A stretch of 64,000 nucleotides of DNA from Streptomyces yatensis (GTDB lineage: Bacteria > Actinomycetota > Actinomycetes > Streptomycetales > Streptomycetaceae), in assembly GCF_018069625.1 (NCBI RefSeq), contig NZ_CP072941.1, positions 5,642,001 through 5,706,000 of the forward strand, read 5' to 3'. A program made the position numbers and the translations under genes. The first letter of the stretch is position 1. Each line of letters begins with the position of its first letter. The notes beneath the pieces are model-generated. The model was not told the DNA's origin and did no database searches. It was given only the letters and a program-made list of their open reading frames with translations. Of this stretch, positions 1 through 8,725 are shown one piece after another.

Positions 1-2
1 GC

Positions 3-935
3 GGCGACGACGCCGACGGCTCCGGGCTCGACCCGATGGAGTGCGGTCTGGACCCCGACCTGGCCGAGCTGCTGATCGGTGCCGGACTCGACCCCATCCA
101 GGTCGAGGACATCGCGCACATGGCCATCGAGGAGGACCTCGACCAGGGCGTGGACGTCACCACCGTGGCCACCGTCCCCGAGGACGCCTTCGCCACCGGG
201 GACTTCACGGCCCGTGAGGCGGGCACCGTCGCGGGGCTGCGGATCGCCGAGGCGATCCTGTCCGTCGTCTGTACGGACGAGTTCGAGGTCGAGCGGCATG
301 TCGAGGACGGCGACCGGGTGGCGGCGGGCCAGAAGCTGCTCAGCGTCCGCACCCGCACCCGCGACCTGCTCACCGGTGAGCGCAGCGCGCTCAACCTCCT
401 GTGCCGGCTCTCCGGTATCGCGACGGCGACCCGTGCGTGGGCCGATGCCCTCGACGGGACGAAGACCAAGGTCCGTGACACCCGTAAGACCACCCCGGGG
501 CTGCGCGCCCTGGAGAAGTACGCGGTGCGCTGCGGCGGCGGGGTCAACCACCGGATGTCGCTCTCGGACGCCGCGCTGGTCAAGGACAACCACGTGATCG
601 CGGCGGGCGGCGTCGCGGAGGCGTTCGGCGCCGTGCGGGCCGAGTTCCCCGATGTGCCGATCGAGGTGGAGGTCGACACCCTCGACCAGATCCCGCCGGT
701 CCTGGAGGCGGGCGCGGACCTCATCCTGCTGGACAACTTCACCCCGGAGCGCACCCGCGAGGCCGTCGAGCTGGTCGCCGGGCGGGCCGCGCTGGAGTCC
801 TCGGGGCGGCTGACGCTGGCAGGCGCCCGTACGTACGCCGAGACGGGCGTCGACTATCTGGCGGTCGGCGCGCTCACCCACTCCTCCCCGATCCTGGACA
901 TCGGCCTGGACCTGCGCGAGGCCGAGGGGAAGTAA
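3..935 (+). CDS. nadC: Nicotinate-nucleotide pyrophosphorylase (carboxylating), 5'-partial
   Basis: Converts quinolinate and PRPP to nicotinate mononucleotide in cytosolic de novo NAD synthesis. The frame is already open at base 3, and the first ATG (base 36) is only 11 codons in. Actinobacterial NadC proteins usually have an N-terminal extension, so I treat the true start as outside the window. Family signatures are clear: the substrate-binding segment DTRKTTPGLRALEKYAV (about residue 148 counted from base 36), HRMSLSDAALVKDNH, and the barrel strands EVEVDTLDQ and LLDNFTPE. coaX begins 3 bp after the stop, so the two cofactor genes are probably cotranscribed. Identification is secure; only the 5' end is uncertain. 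Confidence 0.95.
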   Translation, partial: GDDADGSGLDPMECGLDPDLAELLIGAGLDPIQVEDIAHMAIEEDLDQGVDVTTVATVPEDAFATGDFTAREAGTVAGLRIAEAILSVVCTDEFEVERHVEDGDRVAAGQKLLSVRTRTRDLLTGERSALNLLCRLSGIATATRAWADALDGTKTKVRDTRKTTPGLRALEKYAVRCGGGVNHRMSLSDAALVKDNHVIAAGGVAEAFGAVRAEFPDVPIEVEVDTLDQIPPVLEAGADLILLDNFTPERTREAVELVAGRAALESSGRLTLAGARTYAETGVDYLAVGALTHSSPILDIGLDLREAEGK

Positions 936-938
936 TCG

Positions 939-1736
939 ATGCTGCTGACCATCGACGTCGGAAACACGCACACCGTGTTGGGCCTGTTCGACGGCGAGGA
1001 GATCGTCGAGCACTGGCGGATCTCCACCGACGCCCGCCGCACCGCCGATGAACTCGCCGTCCTGCTGCAGGGTCTGATGGGCATGCACCCGCTGCTCGGC
1101 GAGGAGCTGGGCGACGGCATCGCGGGCATCTCCATCTGCTCCACCGTCCCCTCGGTCCTCCACGAGCTGCGCGAGGTGACCCGCCGCTACTACGGCGATG
1201 TGCCGTCCGTCCTGGTCGAGCCGGGCGTGAAGACCGGCGTGCCGATCCTGATGGACAACCCCAAGGAGGTCGGCGCCGACCGGATCATCAACGCGCTGGC
1301 CGCGGTCGAGCTGTACGAGGGTCCGTGCGTGGTCGTCGACTTCGGCACCGCGACGACCTTCGACGCGGTGAGCGCGCGCGGGGAGTACGTGGGCGGGGTG
1401 ATCGCGCCGGGCATCGAGATCTCGGTCGAGGCGCTGGGCGTACGCGGGGCGCAATTGCGCAAGATCGAGCTGGCCCGCCCGCGCAGCGTGATCGGGAAGA
1501 ACACGGTGGAGGCCATGCAGTCCGGCATCCTCTACGGCTTCGCGGGCCAGGTGGACGGGATCGTCCGCCGAATGGCGCGGGAGCTGGCGCAGGACCCGGA
1601 GGACGTCACCGTGATCGCCACCGGCGGGCTGGCGCCCATGGTGCTAGGAGAATCCTCAGTGATCGATGAGCATGAACCCTGGTTGACCCTGATCGGCCTC
1701 AGACTGGTCTACGAGCGGAACGTCTCGCGCGGCTGA
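939..1736 (+). CDS. coaX: Type III pantothenate kinase
   Basis: Catalyses the first step of coenzyme A synthesis, ATP-dependent phosphorylation of pantothenate, in the cytosol. The 265-residue length is normal for the family. The N-terminal phosphate-binding motif LLTIDVGNTHTVLGLF is present, as are GADRIINALAA and the actin/hexokinase-fold motif VVVDFGTATTFDAV with the catalytic Asp, followed by GGVIAPGIEIS and ATGGLAP. The ATG lies 3 bp after the nadC stop, consistent with translational coupling. A two-hairpin terminator region follows about 185-255 bp downstream. Confidence 0.95.
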   Translation: MLLTIDVGNTHTVLGLFDGEEIVEHWRISTDARRTADELAVLLQGLMGMHPLLGEELGDGIAGISICSTVPSVLHELREVTRRYYGDVPSVLVEPGVKTGVPILMDNPKEVGADRIINALAAVELYEGPCVVVDFGTATTFDAVSARGEYVGGVIAPGIEISVEALGVRGAQLRKIELARPRSVIGKNTVEAMQSGILYGFAGQVDGIVRRMARELAQDPEDVTVIATGGLAPMVLGESSVIDEHEPWLTLIGLRLVYERNVSRG

Positions 1737-1920
1737 GCACCGGCGATCAGCTCTTCACCTGCGTGCTCGGCCGTATTGACGGCATTCCGAAACGAATTCC
1801 CGCGCTCTGGATTCGCCGGGGGCGCCGATCGCTCTTCGCCATTGGTCACGGAGCGGTCAAGGGAAAGACGGCACTTCGAATTCCGTATTGACAAGCGGAA
1901 GGGCCGTCGACCACGTACAC

Positions 1921-1992
1921 CGGCACCCGGATGCGACGGTCCGCCCCGGGTGCCGGGTCCGGACGGGGCCGCCTCGGCGCGGCCCCGTCCGG
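1921..1992. terminator. Tandem hairpins downstream of coaX
   Basis: Two consecutive inverted repeats. The first pairs CGGCACCC with GGGTGCCG (1921-1955). The second is a perfect 14-bp stem with a 6-nt loop (1959-1972 with 1979-1992), followed by GCGCTTCCCCC. This probably ends the nadC-coaX transcript. The rest of 1737-2083 shows no convincing gene. Confidence 0.65.
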
Positions 1993-2071
1993 CGCTTCCC
2001 CCGTATGGCGGTTCGACGTCCGCAACGCGCCGCACCGTCCGGCGCTGAGCGAAATTTGTCCGCTTAGCACT

Positions 2072-2077
2072 TAAAGT
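2072..2077 (+). promoter_or_regulatory. Candidate -10 hexamer, leaderless start
   Basis: TAAAGT lies 6 nt before the ATG at 2084, which would put the transcription start at or next to the start codon. No good -35 is visible at 17-18 bp. Confidence 0.35.
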
Positions 2078-2083
2078 CGCTCC

Positions 2084-2896
2084 ATGCCCACGCCATATGG
2101 ATCCCGCGGCGGAATGGCGTTCAGTGCGGATGAGCTGCGTGTGCTCCGACGCGCCCTCGCCATCGCCCTCCGACCCGACCCCGTCACTCCCTCTGCCGGC
2201 CCCCTCGGCCCGGACCGGGCGGAGGAGGTCCAGGACTGTCTCCGGCTCGCCGAGGCCGTGGACGAAGCGGTCCGCGAGGGCGGGCGGCTGCGAGCGTTCC
2301 TGCTCGACGAGCTCGCCCGCTACCGCGCCGCCCTGCCCGGCGCCGCCGTCGGCTATCTCGAGCAGCTCCAGGGCGCCCTCGCGGCCGGTTACGAGCCGCT
2401 GGCCGAGGATCTGGCCGCGCTCCGCGCACTGTGCGGGTCGGCCGCCGGGGGTGGTGAGGCGACGCGCCGGCGCGCGCTGCTGAGCCACTGCGAGCGCCTT
2501 GCCGAGCGGGGCGTGCGCGCCCGGCTCGCGGAGCGCGCCGGCGCCGTCGTGCAGCCGCGCACGAGCCCCGTGGGCCCTCGGCTGCGTGCCCTGCCCGGCG
2601 GGGTCTCGGCGGCGCCCGGGGCGGCCGCGCGGGGAGTGGCGCGAAAGGGCGCGGAGACCGTGCGGGAGGCCCTTCAGAAGGCCGACGAGCCCAAGCGGGA
2701 GCCGCAGCCGCGCAAGAAGCCCGCGGCGCCGGAACACGGCGACCGCGAGGAGCCGAAGCGACGGGAGCCCGGCCGCCGGGCGCCGCGCCCGGGGCGTCCG
2801 GTGCCCACGCCGGCGGAGGTCTTCCCGCCCAAGCGCCGCCCCTCGCCGCCCCCGGAGCACGGGTCGGGCCTCGGCGCCGGGGCCCGTTCCGCCTGA
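2084..2896 (+). CDS. Conserved hypothetical protein, charged Pro/Arg-rich C-terminus
   Basis: A 270-residue protein of a type commonly found between coaX and lsr2 in Streptomyces; I know of no assigned function. The N-terminal about 190 residues are helical and Ala/Leu/Arg-rich (ADELRVLRRALAIAL, EDVQDCLRLAEAVDEA-like segments). The last about 80 residues are a disordered Lys/Arg/Pro tail (KREPQPRKKP, PVPTPAEVFPPKRR). No signal peptide or membrane segment is seen. The start at 2084 fits a leaderless transcript; ATG 2114 (MAFSADEL) is an alternative. A reverse-strand frame of similar length is open through high GC but lacks protein-like features. Confidence 0.7.
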   Translation: MPTPYGSRGGMAFSADELRVLRRALAIALRPDPVTPSAGPLGPDRAEEVQDCLRLAEAVDEAVREGGRLRAFLLDELARYRAALPGAAVGYLEQLQGALAAGYEPLAEDLAALRALCGSAAGGGEATRRRALLSHCERLAERGVRARLAERAGAVVQPRTSPVGPRLRALPGGVSAAPGAAARGVARKGAETVREALQKADEPKREPQPRKKPAAPEHGDREEPKRREPGRRAPRPGRPVPTPAEVFPPKRRPSPPPEHGSGLGAGARSA

Positions 2897-3006
2897 GCCC
2901 GCCGGGCCCGCCCCCGGCCCGCCGCGCCCGGACCGGTGCCCGGCTCCGGGAGGCCGCGGCGCGCCGCGTAATCTGGTGGTCTCGAGCAATAAGGAGGCCG
3001 AGAGCC

Positions 3007-3189
3007 ATGGATTATGTCTCCGCGCTGATCCCGCCCGTCGTTATGGCCGTGGCCTTCACCGCGCTCATCGTGACGATGGTGAAGAGCCAGGGCGGCGCCA
3101 ACAAGTCCAAGGAGGACGCCGCGGTGGACGCGGTGCTGGCGGCCCGCTCCGAGGCCGAGGGCCCGGCCCCGGAGCGCGAGACGGCCTGA
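3007..3189 (+). CDS. Small single-pass membrane protein
   Basis: A 60-residue protein with one hydrophobic helix (about residues 5-25, VSALIPPVVMAVAFTALIVTM) followed by a charged cytosolic-type tail (KSKEDAAVDAVLAARSEAEG). A strong ribosome-binding site (AAGGAGG) lies 9 nt before the ATG, which supports real translation despite the small size. It is of the kind conserved in this Streptomyces neighbourhood; function unknown. It is followed by a good rho-independent-type terminator. Confidence 0.75.
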   Translation: MDYVSALIPPVVMAVAFTALIVTMVKSQGGANKSKEDAAVDAVLAARSEAEGPAPERETA

Positions 3190-3252
3190 TCGGATCGATC
3201 GGGCCCATCGCGCGCCGCCGCCCCCGCACCGCACGGCGGCAGCACGCCGGAC

Positions 3253-3294
3253 CACGCCCCAGGACGCATCGCGTTCCGGGGCGTGCGGCTTTTC
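3253..3294 (+). terminator. Rho-independent-type terminator
   Basis: A 15-bp stem with one mismatch (CACGCCCC at 3253-3260 pairing with GGGGCGTG at 3278-3285, extended inward to an ATC loop), followed by CGGCTTTT. It closes the small membrane-protein gene. Confidence 0.75.
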
Positions 3295-3305
3295 CCGCGC
3301 AGACC

Positions 3306-3336
3306 TCCCGACATTCGGGACATCTCCCACTATTAT
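3306..3336 (+). promoter_or_regulatory. Promoter with overlapping palindrome, upstream of the BlaI-type gene
   Basis: TCCCGA-CAT-TCGGGA (3306-3320) is a perfect 6-bp inverted repeat. TATTAT (3331-3336) is an excellent -10 hexamer ending 7 nt before the GTG at 3344, so the transcript is probably leaderless. The palindrome covers the expected -35 position, as an autorepressor operator would. Confidence 0.55.
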
Positions 3337-3343
3337 TCTCCGT

Positions 3344-3739
3344 GTGCCTAGGCCATTGGGAGATCTCGAAGACGCGGTGATGACGCGGGTGTGGAAGTGG
3401 AACCGCCCGGTCACGGTCCGCGAAGTGCTGGAAGACCTTCAGCGGGAACGCTCGATCGCCTACACCACCGTCATGACGGTAATGGACAACCTCCATCACA
3501 AGGGCTGGCTGCGCCGGGAGGTGGAAGGCCGCGCCTATCGATATGCCGCGGTCTCCACGCGCGCCGCCTACTCGGCCGCACTGATGAACGAAGCGTGGTC
3601 GACCAGTGACAACCCCGCGGCCGCTCTCGTCGCGTTCTTCGGGATGATGTCCGAAGAGCAGCGCGACGCACTACGGGATGCCATGCGCGTCGCACAACTG
3701 GGGGAGACCGGGGAGAGCCCCGGTGAGTCGGGGCGATGA
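3344..3739 (+). CDS. BlaI/MecI-type winged-helix transcriptional regulator
   Basis: A 131-residue DNA-binding protein of the BlaI/MecI/CopY family. The N-terminal winged helix is clear (GDLEDAVMTRVWKWNRPVTV then SIAYTTVMTVMDNLHHKGWL and the wing REVEGRAYRYAAV). The C-terminal dimerisation part (SAALMNEAW, ALVAFFGMMSEEQRDALRDA) follows. The GTG start is chosen because the -10 sits 7 nt upstream. No beta-lactamase or BlaR sensor protease is adjacent, so the usual partner is absent and its target is unknown. A promoter palindrome suggests autoregulation. Confidence 0.85.
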   Translation: MPRPLGDLEDAVMTRVWKWNRPVTVREVLEDLQRERSIAYTTVMTVMDNLHHKGWLRREVEGRAYRYAAVSTRAAYSAALMNEAWSTSDNPAAALVAFFGMMSEEQRDALRDAMRVAQLGETGESPGESGR

Positions 3740-3761
3740 CCCAGGGCGATAGCGTCCGGGC

Positions 3762-4283
3762 ATGTCCTCCCCACTATCAAAAGTAGTCACCGTCCGCCGT
3801 GCCCGGACCGGCGATGTACGAGCGGTGCGCCGCCTCATCGACTCCTACGTGGACGATCGCATCCTGCTCGACAAAGCCACCGTGACGCTTTACGAGGACA
3901 TCCAGGAGTTCTGGGTCGCCGAGCGCGACGAGGACGCTGAGGTCATTGGCTGTGGAGCGCTGCACGTCATGTGGGAAGACCTCGCGGAGGTCCGCACTCT
4001 CGCCGTCGATCGGACTCTCAAGGGCACCGGCGTAGGCCACCTGGTGCTCGACAAGCTGTTGCAGACGGCGCGCTGGCTGGGGGTGCGGCGCATTTTCTGC
4101 CTCACCTTCGAAGTCGACTTCTTCACCAGGCACGGCTTCGTGGAGATCGGCGAGACGCCGGTCGACGGCGATGTGTACAGCGAGCTCCTGCGTTCCTATG
4201 ACGAGGGCGTCGCCGAGTTCCTTGGTCTCGAACGGGTGAAGCCGAACACCCTTGGCAACAGCCGGATGCTTCTGCAACTGTGA
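3762..4283 (+). CDS. argA: Amino-acid N-acetyltransferase, short ArgA type (GNAT)
   Basis: Predicted to acetylate glutamate with acetyl-CoA at the entry to arginine synthesis. The 173-residue length and sequence match the short stand-alone ArgA form of actinobacteria: VRRARTGDVRAVRRLIDSYV, EFWVAE, GCGALHVMWEDLAEVRTLAVD, the acetyl-CoA loop GTGVGHLVLDKLL, TFEVDFFTRHGF and the C-terminal VKPNTLGNSRMLL. No kinase-like domain is present, as in that subclass. It begins 22 bp after the BlaI-type gene and may be cotranscribed with it. The name rests on remembered similarity to mycobacterial ArgA; substrate specificity is inferred. Confidence 0.8.
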   Translation: MSSPLSKVVTVRRARTGDVRAVRRLIDSYVDDRILLDKATVTLYEDIQEFWVAERDEDAEVIGCGALHVMWEDLAEVRTLAVDRTLKGTGVGHLVLDKLLQTARWLGVRRIFCLTFEVDFFTRHGFVEIGETPVDGDVYSELLRSYDEGVAEFLGLERVKPNTLGNSRMLLQL

Positions 4284-4391
4284 TCGCGGGCCCTATGTCC
4301 GAATCGCTCCCCTATCACATAGCTCCGGAACATGACCTTCCATGAGGCTTCCCGCTTGGTGGATCGGTCGAACCTTCCCGGGGGGTTTGTG

Positions 4392-4474
4392 TTTTTCCGG
4401 GAAAGGCGGTTTCCTATTCTCTCGTAGTGTAATTACCTGGGGGGTGAGTCATCAGCGGCTAACGCCGCACCCCC
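4392..4474 (+). promoter_or_regulatory. lsr2 promoter and 5'-leader hairpin
   Basis: TTTTTC (4392-4397), a 17-bp spacer and TATTCT (4415-4420) form a plausible promoter with a start near 4427. In the resulting leader, GGGGGTG (4440-4446) pairs with CACCCCC (4468-4474) around an inner GCGGC/GCCGC stem, ending 30 nt before the lsr2 ATG. Confidence 0.5.
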
Positions 4475-4504
4475 GAGCCCCCCGTTTTCCCTGAAAGGAA
4501 CCCC

Positions 4505-4840
4505 ATGGCACAGAAGGTTCAGGTCCTTCTTGTCGACGACCTCGACGGCGGCGAGGCGGACGAGACCGTGACGTTCTCCCTTGACGGCAAGAGCTACGAG
4601 ATCGACCTCACCACCACCAACGCGGACAAGCTCCGTGACGCCCTGGAGCCCTACACCAAGGGCGGCCGGCGCACCGGTGGCCGGGCTTCCGGCGGCCGGG
4701 GCAAGGCGCGCGCGGCGTCGGGCGGCAGCCAGGACACCGCGAAGATCCGCGCCTGGGCGAAGGAGAACGGCTACGAGGTCAACGACCGCGGCCGTGTTCC
4801 GGCGACCGTTCGTGAGGCATACGAGAAGGCCAACGGCTGA
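4505..4840 (+). CDS. lsr2: Lsr2 nucleoid-associated xenogeneic silencer
   Basis: A small H-NS-like protein that coats AT-rich and foreign DNA. It is 111 residues: an N-terminal beta/helix oligomerisation domain (QKVQVLLVDDLDGGEADETV, FSLDGKSYEIDL, ADKLRDALEPY), a Gly/Arg linker, and the C-terminal DNA-binding domain (TAKIRAWAKENGYEVNDRGRV). The AT-hook-like contact motif appears here as N-D-R-G-R, close to the RGR core that enters the minor groove. A GAAAGGAA ribosome-binding site precedes the ATG. The gene ends 5 bp from the convergent SCO3374-like gene. Confidence 0.95.
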   Translation: MAQKVQVLLVDDLDGGEADETVTFSLDGKSYEIDLTTTNADKLRDALEPYTKGGRRTGGRASGGRGKARAASGGSQDTAKIRAWAKENGYEVNDRGRVPATVREAYEKANG

Positions 4841-4845
4841 GCGCG

Positions 4846-5481
4846 TCAGCCTTTCCCGGCTCGCCGCTGCCTCGGCAGCGGCCGGGCGCGCACCAATCGG
4901 GTGCGGTGGCATTCGGTGGCCGCCGCGTTCACGAGCCGTACGAGATCGGGGGCGCCCCCATCGCCCCCGAAGCCTGTCCTCGGCAGCGTTGGCTCCACCT
5001 CGCCCTTCGGGTCGGGAGGTCGCAGCCATACGGCGGCCTCCTGCGGGCATCGCTCTCCGGGCGCCCCGGCGTCCAGGGCCGGCGGCCAGGAGCGGGAGGG
5101 GCATGGCGCGGTGATCCGGCCACCGGCGCCGATCGCGCCCAGGTCCAGTGCCACACCGCCCCACTCCAGCCAGTCGAGCAGCCCCGGAAGCTCGTCGGCG
5201 CTGCCAGGGGCCACCAGAAGTCGCATCCAGGCGCCCTCCACCGCGACCGGACCGGTCCGCGGTACGCGCCGCAGCATCGCCCGTCCGGCCACGGCCGGCA
5301 GTTCGATGACGTCGAAGGCCACCCCCGTGAGCAATTCGACGGGATCGCTGCCGGCCGTCGGCCAGCCCAGCTCCCGCTCGTACCGGAGTGACGACTCGCA
5401 CCGGCGCGACGACTGGCACCGGTGTGCCGAGGGGGCCGGTGCCGGTGCGGACGGCCTCGCGCCGTGGACCCTGTGGATCAT
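4846..5481 (-). CDS. SCO3374-family hypothetical protein
   Basis: A protein of about 211 residues of unknown function, regularly found convergent with lsr2 and upstream of clpC in Streptomyces. Conserved-looking segments are YERELGWPT, VELLTGVAFDVIELP, LPGLLDWLEWGGVALDL, EAAVWLRPP and APDLVRLVNAAATECHR. The reading frame continues 97 codons further upstream, but protein-like sequence begins only around the methionine at 5481, which I take as the start. The domain resembles the N-terminal part of bifunctional primase/polymerase-like proteins, but I see no catalytic signature and would not assign that activity. Confidence 0.7.
   Translation of the reverse strand: MIHRVHGARPSAPAPAPSAHRCQSSRRCESSLRYERELGWPTAGSDPVELLTGVAFDVIELPAVAGRAMLRRVPRTGPVAVEGAWMRLLVAPGSADELPGLLDWLEWGGVALDLGAIGAGGRITAPCPSRSWPPALDAGAPGERCPQEAAVWLRPPDPKGEVEPTLPRTGFGGDGGAPDLVRLVNAAATECHRTRLVRARPLPRQRRAGKG
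4863..4882 (+). terminator. Hairpin 3' of lsr2
   Basis: GCCGCTGCC and GGCAGCGGC form a perfect 9-bp stem with a 2-nt loop, 22 bp past the lsr2 stop. It lies inside the 3' end of the convergent gene, so it can act on lsr2 only by overlapping that coding sequence. Confidence 0.45.
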
Positions 5482-5957
5482 GCCCAGCAGAACTCTCCGC
5501 CCGCCCGCTTGGTTACGCTCCGGATGACCTACCGTGCGGGCCCGTGTGCGCACCGTGCCCGTAGGGGGCCGTGCAGGGCCGGTGAACGGGCGCAAGGGTG
5601 TTCGCCCGTAGCGGATGGAACCGGCCTCCCCGGCATGGAGTATCTGTGCTTGCGGGTAAGACATCCCTAGTGGGGAGGGGCGGTCCGCGTGTCGGGAGGA
5701 AGCGGCGTTCGCCATCGGCGTACTGGCGGTGGGCGTAGATGCCTGGCCTGCGGGAACATCGTCTCGCACCATCGGGTTAAGGCAGTTGTCGGCTGTTCGG
5801 GCAGGGAGCCAGTGGCTGTTTGCCCCGCGCGAGCGGGGGTGATCCGGACGGTTGTCGGCAGTTGGAATGAGCTGTCCCGGGTTGCGGGACTAGCATGCGG
5901 AAGGACAGGGAGGGGATCGTCCCCGATCTTTCTGACCGCTCTGAGGAGCGATTAACG
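5482..5957. other. clpC upstream region without a gene
   Basis: 476 bp between the SCO3374-like start and the clpC ATG. It holds a CGC-N5-GCG motif (5707-5720), a possible -10 TAGCAT (5891-5896) with no well-spaced -35, and several G-rich runs. Short open frames here look like chance. Confidence 0.5.
5707..5720 (+). promoter_or_regulatory. Candidate ClgR box upstream of clpC
   Basis: GTTCGC-CATCG-GCG fits the GTTCGC-N5-GCG motif described for ClgR, the actinobacterial activator of clp and lon genes. It lies about 240 bp upstream of the clpC ATG. A single match in GC-rich DNA can occur by chance. Confidence 0.5.
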
Positions 5958-8483
5958 ATGTTCGAGAGGTTCACCGACCGCGCGCGGCGGGTTGTCGTCC
6001 TGGCTCAGGAAGAAGCCCGGATGCTCAACCACAACTACATCGGCACCGAACACATCCTCCTGGGCCTGATCCACGAGGGTGAGGGTGTCGCCGCTAAGGC
6101 CCTGGAGAGCCTCGGGATTTCGCTCGAGGCGGTCCGCCAGCAGGTGGAGGAGATCATCGGGCAGGGCCAGCAGGCCCCGTCCGGGCACATCCCCTTCACC
6201 CCCCGTGCCAAGAAGGTCCTGGAGCTGTCGCTCCGCGAGGCCCTTCAGCTCGGCCACAACTACATCGGTACGGAGCACATCCTGCTCGGCCTGATCCGCG
6301 AGGGCGAGGGCGTCGCCGCCCAGGTCCTCGTGAAGCTGGGCGCCGATCTGAACCGGGTGCGGCAGCAGGTCATCCAGCTGCTCTCCGGCTACCAGGGCAA
6401 GGAGGCCGCCACCGCCGGCGGCCCGGCGGAGGGCACTCCCTCCACCTCGCTCGTCCTGGACCAGTTCGGCCGCAATCTCACCCAGGCCGCCCGCGAATCC
6501 AAGCTCGACCCGGTCATCGGGCGCGAGAAGGAGATCGAGCGGGTCATGCAGGTGCTTTCGCGCCGCACCAAGAACAACCCGGTCCTCATCGGCGAGCCCG
6601 GCGTCGGCAAGACGGCGGTCGTCGAGGGACTGGCCCAGGCCATCGTCAAGGGCGAGGTGCCCGAGACCCTCAAGGACAAGCACCTCTACACCCTGGACCT
6701 GGGCGCCCTGGTCGCCGGCTCCCGCTACCGCGGTGATTTCGAGGAGCGCCTGAAGAAGGTGCTCAAGGAGATCCGCACCCGCGGCGACATCATCCTGTTC
6801 ATCGACGAGCTCCACACCCTGGTGGGTGCGGGTGCCGCCGAGGGCGCGATCGATGCCGCCAGCATCCTCAAGCCGATGCTGGCGCGGGGCGAGCTGCAGA
6901 CCATCGGCGCGACCACGCTCGACGAGTACCGCAAGTACCTGGAGAAGGACGCGGCCCTGGAGCGCCGCTTCCAGCCCATCCAGGTCGCCGAGCCGTCGCT
7001 GCCCCACACCATCGAGATCCTCAAGGGCCTGCGGGACCGCTACGAGGCGCACCACCGCGTCTCGATCACGGACTCGGCCCTGGTCGCGGCCGCCACCCTG
7101 GCCGACCGCTACATCTCGGACCGCTTCCTGCCGGACAAGGCGATCGACCTGATCGACGAGGCCGGTTCCCGGATGCGGATCCGCCGGATGACCGCACCGC
7201 CGGACCTGCGCGAATTCGACGAGAAGATCGCCGATGTGCGCCGGGAGAAGGAGTCCGCGATCGACTCGCAGGACTTCGAGATGGCCGCGGGCCTGCGCGA
7301 CAAGGAGAAGCAGCTCCTGGCCGCCAAGGCGAAGCGGGAGAAGGAGTGGAAGGCCGGCGACATGGACGTCGTCGCCGAGGTCGACGAGGAGCTGATCGCC
7401 GAGGTCCTGGCCACGGCCACGGGCATCCCGGTCTTCAAGCTGACCGAGGAGGAGTCCTCCCGGCTGCTGCGCATGGAGGACGAGCTGCACAAGCGCGTCA
7501 TCGGCCAGAAGGACGCCATCAAGGCGCTCTCCCAGGCCATCCGGCGCACGCGTGCGGGCCTCAAGGACCCCAAGCGCCCCGGTGGCTCGTTCATCTTCGC
7601 GGGCCCGTCCGGTGTCGGTAAGACCGAGCTCAGCAAGACCCTCGCCGAATTCCTCTTCGGCGACGAGGACGCGATGATCTCGCTCGACATGTCGGAGTTC
7701 AGCGAGAAGCACACCGTCTCGCGGCTCTTCGGCTCCCCGCCCGGATACGTGGGCTACGAGGAGGGCGGCCAGCTCACCGAGAAGGTGCGCCGCAAGCCGT
7801 TCTCCGTGGTCCTCTTCGACGAGGTCGAGAAGGCCCACCCGGACATCTTCAACTCGCTGCTGCAGATCCTGGAGGACGGTCGGCTGACCGACTCCCAGGG
7901 CCGGGTCGTGGACTTCAAGAACACGGTGATCATCATGACCACCAACCTCGGCACCCGGGACATCTCCAAGGGCTTCAACCTGGGCTTCGCCGCCCAGGGC
8001 GATGTGAAGACCGGCTACGAGCGGATGAAGAACAAGGTCAACGAGGAGCTCAAGCAGCACTTCCGGCCCGAGTTCCTCAACCGTGTCGACGACACGGTCG
8101 TCTTCCACCAGCTCACCGAGGAAGACATCATCCAGATCGTCGACCTCATGACCACCAAGGTGGACGAGCGGCTCAAGGACCGCGACATGGGCATCGAGCT
8201 CAGCGGTGACGCCAAGAAGCTGCTCGCCAAGCGGGGCTACGACCCCGTGCTGGGCGCCCGGCCGCTGCGCCGGACGATCCAGCGCGAGATCGAGGACGTG
8301 CTCTCGGAGAAGATCCTCTTCGGCGAGCTGCGTCCGGGCCACATCGTGGTCGTGGACACCGAGGGCGAGGGTGAGGAGAAGAAGTTCACCTTCCGCGGCG
8401 AGGAGAAGTCGGCGCTGCCCGACACCCCGCCGATCGAGTCCGCCGCCGGTGGCGCGGGCCCGAACCTCAGCAAGGAGGCGTAA
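5958..8483 (+). CDS. clpC: ATP-dependent Clp protease ATP-binding subunit ClpC
   Basis: Hsp100/Clp AAA+ unfoldase that feeds substrates to ClpP. The 841 residues run: two Clp_N repeats ([20 protein letters not shown] and [20 protein letters not shown]), first AAA module with Walker A GEPGVGKT (about 212), a UVR-type middle segment ([18 protein letters not shown], about 430), second AAA module with GPSGVGKT (about 549) and sensor [11 protein letters not shown], then the D2-small domain. The frame extends to an ATG at 5895, but 5958 is the family start and is preceded by GAGGAG. A strong terminator follows. Regulation by ClgR is plausible from the upstream motif. Confidence 0.97.
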   Translation: MFERFTDRARRVVVLAQEEARMLNHNYIGTEHILLGLIHEGEGVAAKALESLGISLEAVRQQVEEIIGQGQQAPSGHIPFTPRAKKVLELSLREALQLGHNYIGTEHILLGLIREGEGVAAQVLVKLGADLNRVRQQVIQLLSGYQGKEAATAGGPAEGTPSTSLVLDQFGRNLTQAARESKLDPVIGREKEIERVMQVLSRRTKNNPVLIGEPGVGKTAVVEGLAQAIVKGEVPETLKDKHLYTLDLGALVAGSRYRGDFEERLKKVLKEIRTRGDIILFIDELHTLVGAGAAEGAIDAASILKPMLARGELQTIGATTLDEYRKYLEKDAALERRFQPIQVAEPSLPHTIEILKGLRDRYEAHHRVSITDSALVAAATLADRYISDRFLPDKAIDLIDEAGSRMRIRRMTAPPDLREFDEKIADVRREKESAIDSQDFEMAAGLRDKEKQLLAAKAKREKEWKAGDMDVVAEVDEELIAEVLATATGIPVFKLTEEESSRLLRMEDELHKRVIGQKDAIKALSQAIRRTRAGLKDPKRPGGSFIFAGPSGVGKTELSKTLAEFLFGDEDAMISLDMSEFSEKHTVSRLFGSPPGYVGYEEGGQLTEKVRRKPFSVVLFDEVEKAHPDIFNSLLQILEDGRLTDSQGRVVDFKNTVIIMTTNLGTRDISKGFNLGFAAQGDVKTGYERMKNKVNEELKQHFRPEFLNRVDDTVVFHQLTEEDIIQIVDLMTTKVDERLKDRDMGIELSGDAKKLLAKRGYDPVLGARPLRRTIQREIEDVLSEKILFGELRPGHIVVVDTEGEGEEKKFTFRGEEKSALPDTPPIESAAGGAGPNLSKEA

Positions 8484-8523
8484 GGCGGAGCCGCGGCAAC
8501 GCGGCGCCGTCCCTCGCCACGGG

Positions 8524-8562
8524 GCCGCCCCGGACCGTTCCGGTCCGGGGCGGCTCCCTTTT
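8524..8562 (+). terminator. clpC terminator
   Basis: A perfect 14-bp stem (8524-8537 with 8541-8554), loop TTC, followed by TCCCTTTT. Confidence 0.85.
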
Positions 8563-8725
8563 GCGTGGGCGGGGCAGCGGTCTTGTCCGTAGGCAGGCCC
8601 CTGAGGGGCCCTGACGGGGCTCTGCGGGCCCTGGGGGTTTCCCTGGACTTCTCCCCTGGCACGGGGGCGAACGGGAGGCAGGGGCTGCCCAGGCGGTCGG
8701 CGGCGACCCCCTCGGGCGGCTGCCC

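Noticed and set aside
2184..3008. 274-codon minus-strand frame opposite the conserved hypothetical at 2084
   Set aside because: Arg/Pro/Gly low complexity; the + frame has helical conserved-looking sequence and a better start.
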